A stretch of DNA of 64,000 nt from Nelumbo lutea (lineage: Eukaryota; Streptophyta; Magnoliopsida; Proteales; Nelumbonaceae): assembly GCA_022828595.1 (NCBI GenBank), contig JAKGHH010000004.1:51448922-51512921 (forward strand), given 5' to 3'. Below, in pieces: positions 45,073-56,810 of this stretch (the first letter of the stretch is position 1; each line of letters opens with the position of its first letter). The notes under the pieces are model-generated. The model did no database searches and was not told the origin of the DNA. It saw nothing but the letters and a program-made list of their open reading frames with translations. The translations under genes and the position numbers were made by a program.

Positions 45073-45275
45073 ATGAGCAGCTAAGTAGCTCCTACTCCGA
45101 GGAGAACCAGCCTGAATCTAAGACGTGGTCCTTCGAGCTTGAAGAAATCAGTCCCTGTTGAGAAGGGCAATAGTAATGTAATCCATGTGAAGCCCATCTC
45201 TCCTAGCCACTTGTCTCCTGGTGAGGAGAGGATCGTGAAGAAGCTGAGGTTGTCGAAAGAACTAACGATTCCCGT
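45073..45275 (+). pseudogene. CBS-PB1 (CBSCBSPB-like) N-terminal fragment
   Basis: From the ATG at 45073: MSS, a TAA, then VAPTPRRTSLNLRRGPSSLK, KSVPVEKGN, and GEERIVKKLRLSKELTIP. This matches the N-terminal region of plant CBS domain-PB1 proteins, where a basic Arg/Ser-rich start leads into GERTVKKLRLSKALTIPEGT at the first CBS domain. Homology ends after TIP (about 45275), so no CBS or PB1 domain is present. The stop at codon 4 shows it cannot be translated from this start. Confidence 0.7.
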
Positions 45276-45560
45276 GGGATACAGAAGACGAAAGTGGTGG
45301 CAATGGCAGCGGAGAAACAGGGAGTGCAACGGTTGCGGAGTGGTTTACTGTAGCTGCCGCCGGGGAGAGGGACGATGAAGAAGGGAGAGGGACTGAGGGT
45401 AAAATTGGGTTTTGGAAAAGATTCATACGTGTATCACGTGTCAATGGAACATTAACGGATATTAACGGGATGGAGCTAGTCAATTGTTAGAACAATAGCT
45501 AAACCGTAGGGTACGGCATGTCATTACCCCTAATAATAGGGGTAGTTTAAGAGATTTATC

Positions 45561-45564
<4 letters not shown>

Positions 45565-45606
<42 letters not shown>
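45565..45606. repeat. TTA microsatellite, right flank of cassette
   Basis: About fourteen TTA units. Confidence 0.9.
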
Positions 45607-46930
45607 GGTATAATACGGGATTATAAATTTATAAAAATATTAACACAAAAATTATAACTTTAAATTTCATTTGTGATTAATTATTAATAATACTATAATC
45701 ATTAAAAATACCACTAAAACAAGATGAAAATAGATTTAGTTATGGTTTAATATAAACAATTAATAAATTTATAGTTAATAAAATAAATTTGAATTTTAAA
45801 ATTTATAGTAAATAAAAATACAATGTGTATTAGTTTAAAATCCATTTAAAAATAATTGCATTAATAAGCACTATAAAATCAATAAAAAAATTATAGTTGA
45901 TTAATTATTAAATAATATTATTTTTAAATTTAATTAATTGGATTGAAGTTAGATTGCTTTAGCCTAATTAGGAATGTCACAAGGATCCTTTTGCTTCAAT
46001 TTTGCTTCACAAAGTTTGTACATTGCATTGGTCCCGATTAAAACTAACATTTATTAATATTAAATTACTTTTATTTAAAACAGTAAGAACTAATATAGAC
46101 TAAACTTGACATGACCCAACTACAAATGTCATAAGCTCCTTATGCTTCAATTTCAAATAATATCTATGGTCGGGTTAATTCGATTTTGGTCGGTTTAAAA
46201 ATGGCAAAATCAAAACTAATCCAACCTGATTGGGGTTAGGAAATTGTTGAATTGAAGCTAACTGGAAATACTAGATAACGGACCAACTCGGGTTGAGTTG
46301 TGTCAATTTACCAACTCGGGTTGAGTTGTGTCAATTTGGCCAGTTCCATTGTTTTTATCAACAGCCCTAGATAATAATACTAGATAATTATTAATGATTT
46401 AAAAATTTAAAATATAAAACAATTGTTTACTCTTATGTGTTTCTATTGTTTAGCTTTCACTTAACAAAGTCTGTGCATCACATTGGTCCCCGCTAGTACA
46501 CACATACACACACACACATACACATGAATAAATTGTTTTGGTCATGCCATGCCGTGGGCCAAAATCCCTTAGCTCAGGGGGTCGTGCACGACCCATCATT
46601 GTAATTGGCACAGCCTAATCCATGCCAGGCCATACCAACCTACTAGTGGCTTACACCTCTATGTACTGGTAAGGCTGCAACTTGGGCTGGGTTGGCCTGA
46701 ACTTAACCACATACTATCATTTATTTCTCTTAAGGTTATCACTTCACTTAATCCTAATTGAAAATACAAAAACCTTAATATTTGTGTTATTTTTTATGAA
46801 TATTTTAATCTTTATCTCCTCTATGTTGTTTGTCACCCATAGCTTGCTGCATATAAAAGATCTATTATAAATCATTACTCTTAATAAACTATAGTCATTT
46901 CAAACACTTTTTTTCTCAATTTTATAATTA
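45607..46930. other. Spacer without a gene
   Basis: Very AT-rich to about 45960, no ORF. ACTCGGGTTGAGTTGTGTCAATTT occurs twice in tandem near 46286-46336 (24-bp unit or slightly longer), and a CA/TACACA run lies at about 46497-46525. Confidence 0.55.
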
Positions 46931-47031
46931 ATGTTGTGTTTGGTTGTAATGCAATTTTATTTGCATTAGTACAAATATATAGGAGTTCAAATGACAAAAA
47001 ATGCAAATTCTTATTTAATTTTGTTTTGGGT

Positions 47032-47256
47032 TGTTAACAAGTGTATCACATGTACTGTTCACAGACTTAGTACTCACAGGGGTATTTTTGTAATTCTATA
47101 GACATTGTTATGTACGACCAGAATAGTATAAATGCAAAGCTTCACTCGACTGAAAGTAAGGTTTTGAGGCCTTAACTCTACAGCCTCTTCTTCTTCTTCT
47201 TCTTCTTCTTCTTCCTTCTTCTTCCTTTCTTCTTCTCCTTCTCCTCCTGCTCAACA
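47032..47256 (+). mobile_element. Copia-B 5' LTR
   Basis: TGTTAACAAG to GCTCAACA, with TATAAATG at 47127-47134 as the likely TATA box and a TTC microsatellite near 47187-47245. Confidence 0.93.
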
Positions 47257-48107
47257 TGGTATCAGACCGGGACTGTCCAAGCCTGGAAAACAACCAGCTA
47301 GGCTCTCTCTCCACTGCTGTGTAGAAGCTATAGTCCTAATGCTCAAAGACAAGGAGAGGAAGCATTCTCTAGTGCTGCGGATTGTCTCCACTATCGAGTT
47401 GGGTTCTGCTACATGAAAGCTGATTGTTCAACTTTCTGGCGTAGAAAAAAGGGCTTTGCTACGACTGTTCAACTTCCAGCCTTAGGTGCTAGTAGCTGGT
47501 GTTGCTCGGCTAAGAAGTCTATGGAAATCCATCCCAGATGTTCAAAAGAAGGTTCTGACCTGAAGAGAAGTTCGAATCCATGACTGTTCTACCTATTCAC
47601 AATTCGGGTGACATAGGGACTGAAACTTTTTTTCTTGTTTATGGCTCTCTTCTTGCATGACTATTAATGTCCCAAAATCTGTGTAGGGACTGTTCCCCTT
47701 CATCCGATTGTATGTTGCTCTATTCAACTCTCCAAGGGACTGTGGTTGAACCCTAGACCCTAAGTGACTGTTTGGCTATCTTGGAAAGTGGATATCAGCC
47801 GATTAGGTGTTGTGTACCAACACTTGTATTATTGTTTCTACTGAGTTTTTTTTTTTCTCCCTTGGTTGAAAAACTATATTGAAGTTGCAAAACTGTAGGT
47901 CATTCAGACTTGGTTACACTACAAGAGTAGTTCATATATTGTTATGTGGACTCCTACAGAGTGTAGGTCATACATCCTAGTACTACAACTGTAGTGTTTG
48001 TGTTTAGTTCTCTGTGAAACTAAAAATCAGTAAGTGCCTAGTTGTGGACTGTAACGGCTCTATAAGGTTGTGTGCCTGTGTTTTTGAGTACTTCTAAACC
48101 CAGAATC
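47257..48107 (+). mobile_element. Copia-B leader, gag core missing
   Basis: About 850 bp from primer-binding site to the first recognisable gag codons, with no gag capsid-like frame. Either the capsid part was deleted or it has decayed beyond recognition. Confidence 0.6.
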
Positions 48108-49310
48108 ATGAATAAGGAAAGATTGTGGTGCACTAATTTTCAGAAGCCTCGGCACACTAAAGACACTTGTTGGGATCTCCATGGGAAACCAAAGTAGGCT
48201 CAGGATTTACCTAAGAAGCAAGGCTCAGATGTAATTAGAAGACCCAGGCAACAAGGTACCAAGAAACACCACATGGCAAATATGGTTACTCGGGAGAATC
48301 AACCCTCCACTTCTATTGTGCCTCAAACACCACATAGCCAACACAACTACTCTAGATCAGACCCAAGGGAGGATATTGTAAACTCCTTCCGTGACCATTT
48401 GGAGTTTTATGGTAGAGCAATTCATTAGATGGATGCTCCTCCCACCACCTCTTTTGCATCCATATCAGGTAATCCTACCACAGCTTTCCATGCTGCCTCA
48501 CACAACCTTGACTCTCCATGGATCATTGATTTTGGAGCGTCAAAACACATGACTGGTATGTCCTTTTACTTTCAAACTTATCACCCTCTTTCAAGAAGAG
48601 ATAAAGTGAGACTAGCTGATGGATCATTCACTTCCATAGCTGGTCAAGGAACTCTCTCTCTTCCCCTTGGCCTTGCTCTTTCTGATATTCTTCATGTTCC
48701 AAAATTTCCTATGAATTTGTTCTCAGTCAGTAGTGTTACAAATTCCTTGAACTGTTCTGTGACATTTTTGCCTACCTATTGTGTGATTCAAGATCTGGCC
48801 TTGGGGAGGACGATTGGTAGGGGACATATGGTTGACGGACTCTACATGCTGGAGAATACGGCTGGCCTTCATGTTACAGAGTCTATGAGTCAGTTCAAAA
48901 AGAATAAAATGTATTTGTGGCATTGTTGTCTGGGTCATTTGTCTTTTGAGACCTTGAAATTGGTTTTCCCAGAACTGTGTAAGTCAATGTCTATTTCTAA
49001 TTTTTCTTGTCAAACGTGTCAATTAAGCAAGCATTGTAGAACTCAATTTCCTCAAAGAAATAGTAAATCTGAATTTCCTTTTCACATTGTGCATTCTGAT
49101 GTGTGGGGCCCTGTTACTTTACCTTATGAGAGTTGCTACAAATATTTCATTACCTTCATTGACGATTATTCCAGATACACTTGGGTATATCCAATGCGAA
49201 CTCGTAAGGAAGTACCAAAAATTATCCAAGATTTTCAGCGGATAGTCTTCACCCAATTTCAGACCGAGATTCAAATATTCCAGTCAGACAATGCAAAAGA
49301 GTTTTTTATA
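48108..49310 (+). pseudogene. Copia-B zinc knuckle, protease and integrase start
   Basis: One frame, with TAG stops near 48195 and 48426. The zinc knuckle reads WCTNFQKPRHTKDTCWDLHG: the second Cys is Phe. The protease active site reads WIIDFGASKHMTG, where DSG is normal, so Ser is replaced by Phe. The HHCC zinc finger is present (LWHCCLGHLSFETL, CQTCQLSKH). Integrase begins IVHSDVWGPVTLPYESCYKY with FITFIDDYSRYTWVYPM and reaches the second Asp in FQSDNAKEF. A frameshift at about 49310 ends the frame. Confidence 0.9.
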
Positions 49311-51712
49311 GTGACCTCACGGAGTTCTTTGCTTCACATGGCTCTCTTCATCGGAACTCTTGTGCTCGTACGCCAGAACAAAATGGTATGGCTGAATGGA
49401 AGAACCAACACTTCCTTGAAGTGGCATGGGGTTTACTACTCCACATGAATGTTTCCAAACGACTTTGGCTTGAGGCTGTCCTTTGTTCTACATACCTCAT
49501 TAATTGAATGCCCTCTTGTTGGTTAGAATACAAAGCCCCACATCAGCTTCTCTTTCCTAAGGCCCTTCTTCTTTCTCTCCCTCCTCGTGTTTTTGGTTGT
49601 CGGTGCTTTGTCCAAAACCTATATCTCACCCGGGGGAAATCGGACTCTCGTGCTATCTCGTGTATATTTATTGGCTACTCGTTCTCTCAAAAAGGGTATC
49701 ATTGCTTTGATCTTGTTTCTCGGAGATTCTATGTCTCCATGGATGTTACCTTCTTTGAAGATGAGCCATTCTTTCCTGTTTCTCCTCAAGGGGAGTGTAG
49801 GCATGAGGAGAAACTAGTTCAGCTTCCTCCTCTTCCTAATCCTTCTCCTTCTCCCCCTTCTCTTCCTAATCCTCCACCTTTCCGTGTTTTTATTCATCAT
49901 CATAAAGACCAACCAAGTTCAAGAGCTGTGGAGAATCCAGAAACTGTACCTCAAGTGCCATCAAACTCCTCGGGGGAAGATCATACTCTCTCAGGTAACT
50001 TGACTTCCAATGATAGTCCTGACCTCCTTGTTGCTAATGATCTTGACCTTCCTATTGCTCACAGGAAAGGTGTTAGGTTGTGCACCATAAAACACCCCAT
50101 TTTCAACTTTGTCTCCTATGAGAATATCTCACTTTCATTTCGTGCCTTCCTTACCTCCATTGACAGTATCCCTATTCCCAAGAATGTGGCAGAAGCTCTC
50201 TCAGTACCAGAATGGACAAATGCCATGAAGGAAGAAATTGATGCTCTTCATAAGAATGGCACGTGGGAACTTGTTGACCTCCCTAAGGGTAAGGTTCTAG
50301 TTGGATGTAAATGGGTGTTCACTGTTAAGCATGGGGTTGATGGAACTATGCATAGGTATAAAGCTCGTTTAGTGGCAAAGGGTTTTACTCAAGTATATGG
50401 AGTTGATTATGCAGAAACCTTTGCCTCTATTGCCAAAATGAACTCTATTAGAGTACTTTTCTCTCTTGCTGCCACTCTGAGTTGGGATCTACATCAGCTC
50501 GACATCAAGAATGCCTTTTTGAATGGTGACATTGAAGAGGAAGTTTATATGGCTCAACCCCTCGATTTTTTGGCTCAAGGAAGTGAACAGAAAGTGTGCA
50601 AGTTAAAGAAGTCTTTATATGGATTGAAACAATCACCAAGAGCTTGGTTTAGCAGATTCCATACTGCAATTTAGCAGAGCGGGTACAAGCAATGTCAGTC
50701 GGATGACACACTGTTTGTAAAAAGGGTAGAAGGTAAAATGGCTGCCCTAATAGTATATGTGGATGACATAATTGTTACTAGTGACTGAGAGGATGAAATT
50801 CAAAGTTTGAAGGGCTTCCTTGCCACTCAGTTCGAAGTGAAAGATTTAGGACCTGCCAAATACTTCCTTGGAATTGAGGTTGCCCGATCAAAAAAGGGTA
50901 TCTTCATCTCCCAAAGGAAATATGTCCTAGACTTGCTTAAGGACACTGGAAAGATTGGGGTTAAACCAGCTAACTCTCCCATTGACCCCAACCATAAGTT
51001 AAGTGACAGCCAAGGTGAACCTCTTAAGGATGTGAAGTAATTTCAGAGGCTTGTAGGAAGATTGTTGTACCTCTCCAAGACTCGTCCAGATATAGCATAT
51101 GTTGTTAGTGTTCTCAGTCAGTTCATGCATGCACCTAGGTCCACCCATCTTGAAGCAGCAGAGAGAGTACTTTGGTATTTTAAGAAGTTCCCGGGTGCTA
51201 GTTTATTATTCTAGAAACATGGACACTTGAGGGTTGAAATTTACACAGATGCGGATTGGGCTGGATCTCAAAGTGACAAAAGGTCTACTAGTGGTTACTG
51301 CACCTTTGCAGGAGGGAACCTTGTTACTTGGAGGAATAAGAAGTAAACCGTGGTAGCTAGATCTAGTGCTGAAGCTAAGTACCGTGCATTGGCACACGGA
51401 GTAGTCGAAGGTATGTGGATAAAGAATCTATTGGGAGAGTTGGGTTTTCCAGTTGGTAAACCCATGACTCTAGTATGTGATAACAAGGCAGCTATCAGTA
51501 TCGCTGCCAACCTAGTACTATATGATAGAACAAAGCACATTGAAGTTGACAAGCATTTTATCAGAGAGAAAATCATCACAGGCGAAGTAGGCACTCCATA
51601 CATTAGCTCTGAAGACCAACTAGCAGACTTATTTACAAAAGGGCTAAACCATTTCAGACATCAAGGTCTTTGTGACAAGTTGGGCATGATTGATATCTAT
51701 GCCCCAACTTGA
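49311..51712 (+). pseudogene. Copia-B integrase end, reverse transcriptase and RNase H
   Basis: The frame after the shift gives the integrase end; the catalytic Glu lies in TPEQNGMAEWKNQHF. Stops follow at LIN (TGA near 49505), HTAI (50672), VTSD (near 50786), DVK (51038), SLLF (near 51212) and RNKK (near 51344). Between them the RT is complete: EWTNAMKEEIDALHKNGTW, LDIKNAFLNGDIEEEVYM, SLYGLKQSPRAW and YVDD at 50756-50767. RNase H has EIYTDADWAGSQSDKRSTSG, SSAEAKYRALAHG and CDNKAAISIAANLVLYDRTK. The tail DQLADLFTKGL ends at 51712, next to the polypurine tract. One repaired frame would cover the region; this copy is inactive. Confidence 0.93.
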
Positions 51713-51719
51713 GGGGGAG

Positions 51720-51937
51720 TGTTAACAGGTGTATCACATGTACTGTTCACAGACTTAGTACCCGCAGGGGTGATTTTGTAATTTTGTAGACATATTGTTA
51801 TGTACGGCCAGAATAGTATAAATGCAAAGCTTCACTCGACTGAAGCTAAGTTTTTGAGGCCTTAACTCTGTAGCCTCTTCTTCTTCTTCTTCTTCCTTCT
51901 TCTTCCTTTATTCTTCTCCTTCTCCTCCTGCTCAACA
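51720..51937 (+). mobile_element. Copia-B 3' LTR
   Basis: TGTTAACAGG to GCTCAACA, 218 bp, preceded by GAGGGGGAG. Confidence 0.93.
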
Positions 51938-52102
51938 TGGGTTTTACTTTATTATGCTTTATGTCTTAATTCACTTTATTTGTATTACAATCAAACAAAA
52001 TAAGATAAAATTTAAAATATGTCAGAATTTACATTCAAATCATTTGCATTGCCATGCTTTTGTATCAGTACAAATTTATTTGCATCACAACCAAATGCAA
52101 CC

Positions 52103-53850
52103 TAAAGAATCAATAAAAACATCAATATACAAATACTAATAAAACAAACAAATATAAATTTATTGTCCTCAACCTGACCTAACCCAGCCCAACTTGCAGC
52201 CCTACATATTAGTAGTCCTAACATCTAATGTCTTCTATCATTCATGGTTTTATTGGTTTAAGTGTTGGGTGGACCATTCTATTAGTAAAAATAGCAAAAA
52301 AATAGAGACTTTGAAAGCATGTCTTGAAACTCCATGTCATGTTATTGGGGATTTCTTAAACTTACTCTGAATTTTAGATACCTCTAAAGACCCCTTTCAG
52401 ATGACCATAACACCACTCTATTCATCTCTATCCTTTAAACAAAAATACATGTAATCAAGGATTAAAATATCGATCCAATATGCCTAATGCATCAGATATG
52501 CATTGACACACCAATAGAAAGGGTTTTCAAAATATTTAAAATGTCTCAGACTTCTTTCCCTACCCCCTAATGATTATAAAATAAAAGTAAGAAAATAAAA
52601 TAAAAAGTAAATAACGATTGTATTGATAGGCATCGATACACAACTTTGGGTATTGGGTGTATATTTTAATCATTGCCCATAATTGTCTGCTTGATCTATA
52701 GTGGAAGGCCAAAACTTAAGACATATTTTATCTGAAAATAAACTAATAAGGTATATTGGCTGATAAAGGTTAATTTTGTTATTAAATAAATAATAATGCT
52801 ACATGTGAATCACTTCTATCATGGTCATGATCCAAAAGAAGGTAGTTATCTTATAAATAAAAATATTTGACAAGGGGATATCTGAAGGTATTGAAAAATC
52901 AAGCAAGTTTAAGGCTGTGTTACTTTTATAGTTTCCTACCCTTTCCTTTTTTTCCCTACCTTTTCTTTAAAACCAAACATAGCCTATGAGAATGTCTAAA
53001 AATTTAGAATGAGTTTTAGGTTAAAAAAACCATGAAAAGCTCACAAAAAAAAAATAATGGTATTAGTGGTATTGTTCTAGAACCATACCAATCTCTTTTT
53101 GAACAAGACGGTTTTTTTGGACCACACAATGCATAAGTGGCTTCTCTGTTCATGGTTTATTTTCTGAACCATGATATATGAGCATTAGTTGTATGGTTTA
53201 TTGTGTATATGTACTTACACCACTAGTTACTTATATGGTCATCATTAAATATAGACATTCTGAACCATGTCCATGTTTTTTGATTAAAAAAGAAACACAG
53301 ATTCCCTCTAAAGTCTAAATCAAGGGTCGTATTGGCCGATACATATCGTATTGGGAGTTTCCCGATACACCTTTTTGAGGGTATTTTGGGGTCTAACCCG
53401 GTTCAGGGGTAGATGGGCCTTAAACAGACTCTCTGAATCAGGTTGAAAAAAAAACTTTAAAAAAGGGGGGAGCGACACACAGATCCCCTCTGAACCATAG
53501 CATAAAGAAACATTGATTGTGTTAATGAATCAGATGAAACAGGAAAGCCACCACCAACCGAACACCCCTTTACTAGTTCAACTGTCAGGTCCAATCCAAA
53601 TATGGCAACTATGAATATGAGTAATAGTACCGTCATTCTTTCGTTGGAGACAGTTCTTTTGTTCAGCCAATATTGATTGTAAAATTGGTGTTACTCTGCG
53701 AATTTTGATTTTTCTTTTGTGGGATAGGGAGCCCAAATGAAAAATTCTCTCTCTCTCTCATGTAGTGAAAGTCTGTGTCTCTTTGAGAGTAGAGCTTTTC
53801 CTTTCTCCCTGTAACCCTTCCTAGTTTTCCTCGCCGATCTCTGTCAGCGT
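52103..53850. other. Spacer without a gene
   Basis: AT-rich with no supported ORF. It contains a probable short Tourist-like element at 52913-52984 and GATACATATCGTATTGG-type palindromes near 53338. Confidence 0.55.
52913..52984. mobile_element. Probable short Tourist-like MITE
   Basis: GGCTGTGTT at the left and AACATAGCC at the right, the same termini as the MITE at 36267-36378. Flanks TAA and TAT are an imperfect duplication. Confidence 0.5.
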
Positions 53851-53859
53851 CAATTTCCT

Positions 53860-54812
53860 TTGCCCAGATGGATCGAATGGTGCAACCAAAGAAGACATTG
53901 GGAATGAGATTTACCAGAGCTTTGCAAATATTCTACAGGATAAAACTCCCATGAGGTCAGTAGCCAAAAAAGATGTAAGCAGTAGGGAGAACTACGAGAA
54001 CTGAAAGAATATTTATGTAAAGCCTAGCTGTTGAAAAGTGGATATGATATAGTTGATTATGGAGGTAAAACTTTTATGGTTAAGTTCCTTTCGAAATTTG
54101 ATCATGATATAGTGTTTGATGCAGGCCCATGGAGTTTTCATTTTAATGGCTAAATGTGAAGCTAATAAGCCCAAATGAACATATACCTACCATTGATCGA
54201 AAGTGTTCCCTATACACTTCTGAGTGGGGAAGAGATCATAGTCCCTTTTGCTTATGAACGGCTGCCCTGATTCTGCTCGTTATGTGGTTTACTTGGGCAC
54301 GAGTTTGAGGGGTGCAAAGTTCGGTTCGATATAATGGAGAAGATTGAAAGAGAGCAAATCACTAGAATTTAGAAGCATCGGAATTCATTGAATGAAGAGA
54401 AGTAGCGTGGTGATTCTCATCCAGAGAATAATGAAGAGGAGGGGTGACATTGAGCATACTGTAGCAAACCTTTGTCTTGAATGTAAATTTGACATATGGG
54501 ATCCTTTTCACACAACTGGGACAAAAGTTAAGAAAGAAATGCATAATTGGGGACATGAGCATTGTTGTTACATAGCCTGCCTCAAATATTCAACAGCTTG
54601 AGAAGGGGATAGCTCAGTTACAGATGCAGGATAGTGAATTACGAGATACAAACAAAGAGTTGGAGTTGACAAAGCAACTAGAGGTTTGGTTGGATAGGGA
54701 GGAGTGTTACTCGAAACAGCGCGCAAGAGTTGATTGGTTTGCAAATAGAGACAGAAATACTAGATATTTCCACGCTGTTGCTTCTAATCGATGGAGAAAA
54801 ACACAATCCATT
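53860..54812 (+). pseudogene. L1-type LINE relic: ORF1 and pre-RT part of ORF2
   Basis: The first part gives GKTFMVKFLSKFDHDIVFDA and GPWSFHFNG, the RNA-binding (DUF4283-like) domain of plant LINE ORF1. It is followed by LSGEEIIVPFAYERLP, a stop, then FCSLCGLLGHEFEGC, the CX2CX4HX4C zinc knuckle. After about 300 decayed bases comes LDREECYSKQRARVDWFANR with DRNTRYFHAVASNRWRKTQ, the conserved segment just before the reverse transcriptase in ORF2. The endonuclease domain that should lie between is missing, so there is a large internal deletion. The relic is cut at 54812 by the Copia-A copy C5. Confidence 0.8.
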
Positions 54813-55452
54813 TGTTAGACAGTTGTATGCCCTTAACTTCAATCAGAAATATGTACATTATGAATTTATTGTAAATGAATAAAATACACATTTGATTCAT
54901 GTTCCTGTGGTGTGTTTCTGTGTAATACCCTTAAACTGTACACTTAATGAGATTTGTGTTAGTTTATAATGTTCACAGCCATTGGGTAAATCTGGGGAGA
55001 TTTGTCCTGCCAAGGCTGACACTGGTGTGCTGCCAACTGTTGGGGTGGCTTATCTCAGCCACCAGGGTGAGACCCGAAGTACATGCAATGTAGGATTAAT
55101 AGAACCTTTGAATCGGACCAGATTTTCAGTATTGCCCTTGACCTTGGAGATAGATGGGCAAAACTGGAAAGTTACACCGGAACCCTAGACTCAATTATAA
55201 TACTACACTAGGTGTCGGATTGGGCTGTCTTTGATGTACCAATCAGTGATATCCTTAGCGGGGGTCAAAACCTAGGTATGTTGGGCTATCCGAGAATTCA
55301 TCTGAGTGGGTGATCAAAGTGACAGGATCAGCCCCTTTATTGGACAAAGGTAATGATCGGCGATGCACTCTCTCTAATGGAAACCAAGACTACCGGCAAC
55401 CGATTTCAATTGTTGAGATTTTGTTTTGCAAAATATATTTATATAAAGAGAT

Positions 55453-55529
<77 letters not shown>

Positions 55530-56810
55530 ATGGTTTCGAAATGATTTGCAAAAGGTTTCAATTCCCGGGATCCATGTAAGCAGAGAGTGCAACACTGTTC
55601 CTTGTAGTCGAGGGAGAGGTCCTCCCTTATCGGGCAGTGTTTGATCATTATGGGCTGAAAGGTTAAGTGTAAGACCATTGAGGATAATACTTGATGGGCT
55701 AATCTTGCATTTGCCCACAGTCCCTGGGTGTTACAAGGTGGCTTGGCTCAAGGACCACTTAGGGTAAGTGTTGGGCCCATAGAGCCCATAAGATGGGTTT
55801 CAGGGGGTGCACTATCCATAACAGTGTATTCGGCCAGGCCTTGTAACAAAGGCTGGGCTGAACCCATGTGGCTGATGTATAGATCAATGTTTGTGTCCCA
55901 CGCTATACAAGGAAGCCCAACTAGGCAGTAGTTTGGAAGGCTAAGTGAGTACATAACCTTAAATTTTCGAACTGGGCTAATTTGATTAGTCAATTAAAGG
56001 GGGTGAATTCTGAGATGGATCAGCTTATAGGATTGGGCCTAGACCCTATCCACTTAGAGAGTCCATGATCTAAATGAGATTTAGATCTGGAAGCCTCCTA
56101 ATTAGATTAGGAGATGACTAATCTGATCTGCAGATAAGATAAGGGTTCTCCCTTATCACTTAAAGGGACTTCTAATCCAAATATAATTTGGATCAGCAGC
56201 TCCTAATAGTTAGGAGCTGATCCCTTTAAATCTATAAAAGGAGGAGGGGGCGACAACCCTTTTAGACATGCAACCTAAGATTCTTATCTTTAGAGCTGAA
56301 ATCACAGAAGAGAGATTTCTGCAACCTCTGCAAAATCTCTCTTGCCGCCTCCTTCTTGCCGCCGCCATTACCTTCTGTTCGATCTCCAGTTCTTGGGAGA
56401 AATCAAGATCTGATCTTGATACCAATCTTTTGGGAAAAGATTGATTGGAGCTGTACTCACAAGCCATCCAGTTAATTCTTGCGAAGGGTCAAGTTCTTTT
56501 GAAGAACATTGTTGATTCTGCTCCATCCTGCACTATATCATCTTCAGTGGGACCAGTCTTTGGATCATTCCTTGGGCGTGAACACCTCCATTGGGAAATA
56601 CTAATTCTCCGTATCAAGTACATCCTCCCTCCTACTCCTTTTGGTTCAGATCTGGTTTGGTTCATGGTTCAAGATTGATCATTGAAAAATATGTTTTTCT
56701 AAAATAGGGAATTCGATTCCCTGCAAAGATGGGAGAATTTTTTTTTTGAAATTCGCCCAATCCTTTCCGCAAGACTTCGGCGTCCATGTGATGGATATCC
56801 CATCCCTTCA
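54813..56810 (+). mobile_element. Copia-A copy C5: 5' LTR
   Basis: 1998 bp from TGTTAGACAG to CCCTTCA. TATAAAAG at 56233-56240. A TA microsatellite at about 55460-55519 accounts for most of the extra length compared with the LTR at 8596-10537. Confidence 0.93.
55460..55519. repeat. TA microsatellite
   Basis: About thirty AT units within the C5 5' LTR. The Tyr-Ile repeats that can be translated from it are artefacts. Confidence 0.95.

Larger units (their letters stand above)
42626..45527. mobile_element. Pack-MULE-like cassette carrying gene fragments
   Basis: The left end GTAACCACACG-CGTACTCCCA and the reverse complement of the right end GTAATGACATGCCGTACCCT are similar. Further in, TTTAATTATTGT matches TTTAGCTATTGT and CCGTTAAATG matches CCGTTAATG. 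These degenerate long inverted ends enclose GC-rich segments that are N-terminal parts of different plant genes: an unidentified one (42754-43044), callose synthase (44380-44651) and a CBS-PB1 gene (45073-45275). Pack-MULEs are known to collect 5' ends of genes in this way. Outer boundaries and the expected 9-bp duplication are not resolved because both flanks are TTA microsatellites. A solo LTR interrupts the cassette. Confidence 0.6.
47032..51937 (+). mobile_element. Full-length Ty1/Copia element, Copia-B
   Basis: A 4906-bp element with LTRs of 225 bp (47032-47256) and 218 bp (51720-51937), primer-binding site TGGTATCAGACC at 47257, polypurine tract GAGGGGGAG at 51711-51719 and perfect 5-bp target duplications TGGGT (47027-47031 and 51938-51942). 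The LTRs differ at roughly a dozen positions by eye plus small indels, so insertion is moderately old. Domain order is gag end, PR, INT, RT, RH. It has short LTRs and is unrelated to Copia-A at the protein level beyond common motifs. Confidence 0.95.
46931..52102. mobile_element. Tourist-like MITE split by Copia-B
   Basis: Left part 46931-47031 begins ATGTTGTGTTTGGTTGTAATGC. Right part 51943-52102 ends TTTGCATCACAACCAAATGC-AACC. The two ends are inverted repeats of each other and related to the MITE at 40839-41093. Without the Copia insertion and one TGGGT the element is about 260 bp. The outer flanks are TTA and TAA, so its own target duplication is imperfect. Confidence 0.8.

Noticed and set aside
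45565..45606. Regular short repeats as a CRISPR-like array
   Set aside because: A plain TTA microsatellite without spacers, in a plant genome.
47108..47314. Minus-strand ORF rich in Arg/Glu
   Set aside because: It comes from the TTC microsatellite in the Copia-B LTR.
55353..55718. ORFs with long Tyr-Ile repeats
   Set aside because: They are translations of the TA microsatellite in the LTR.
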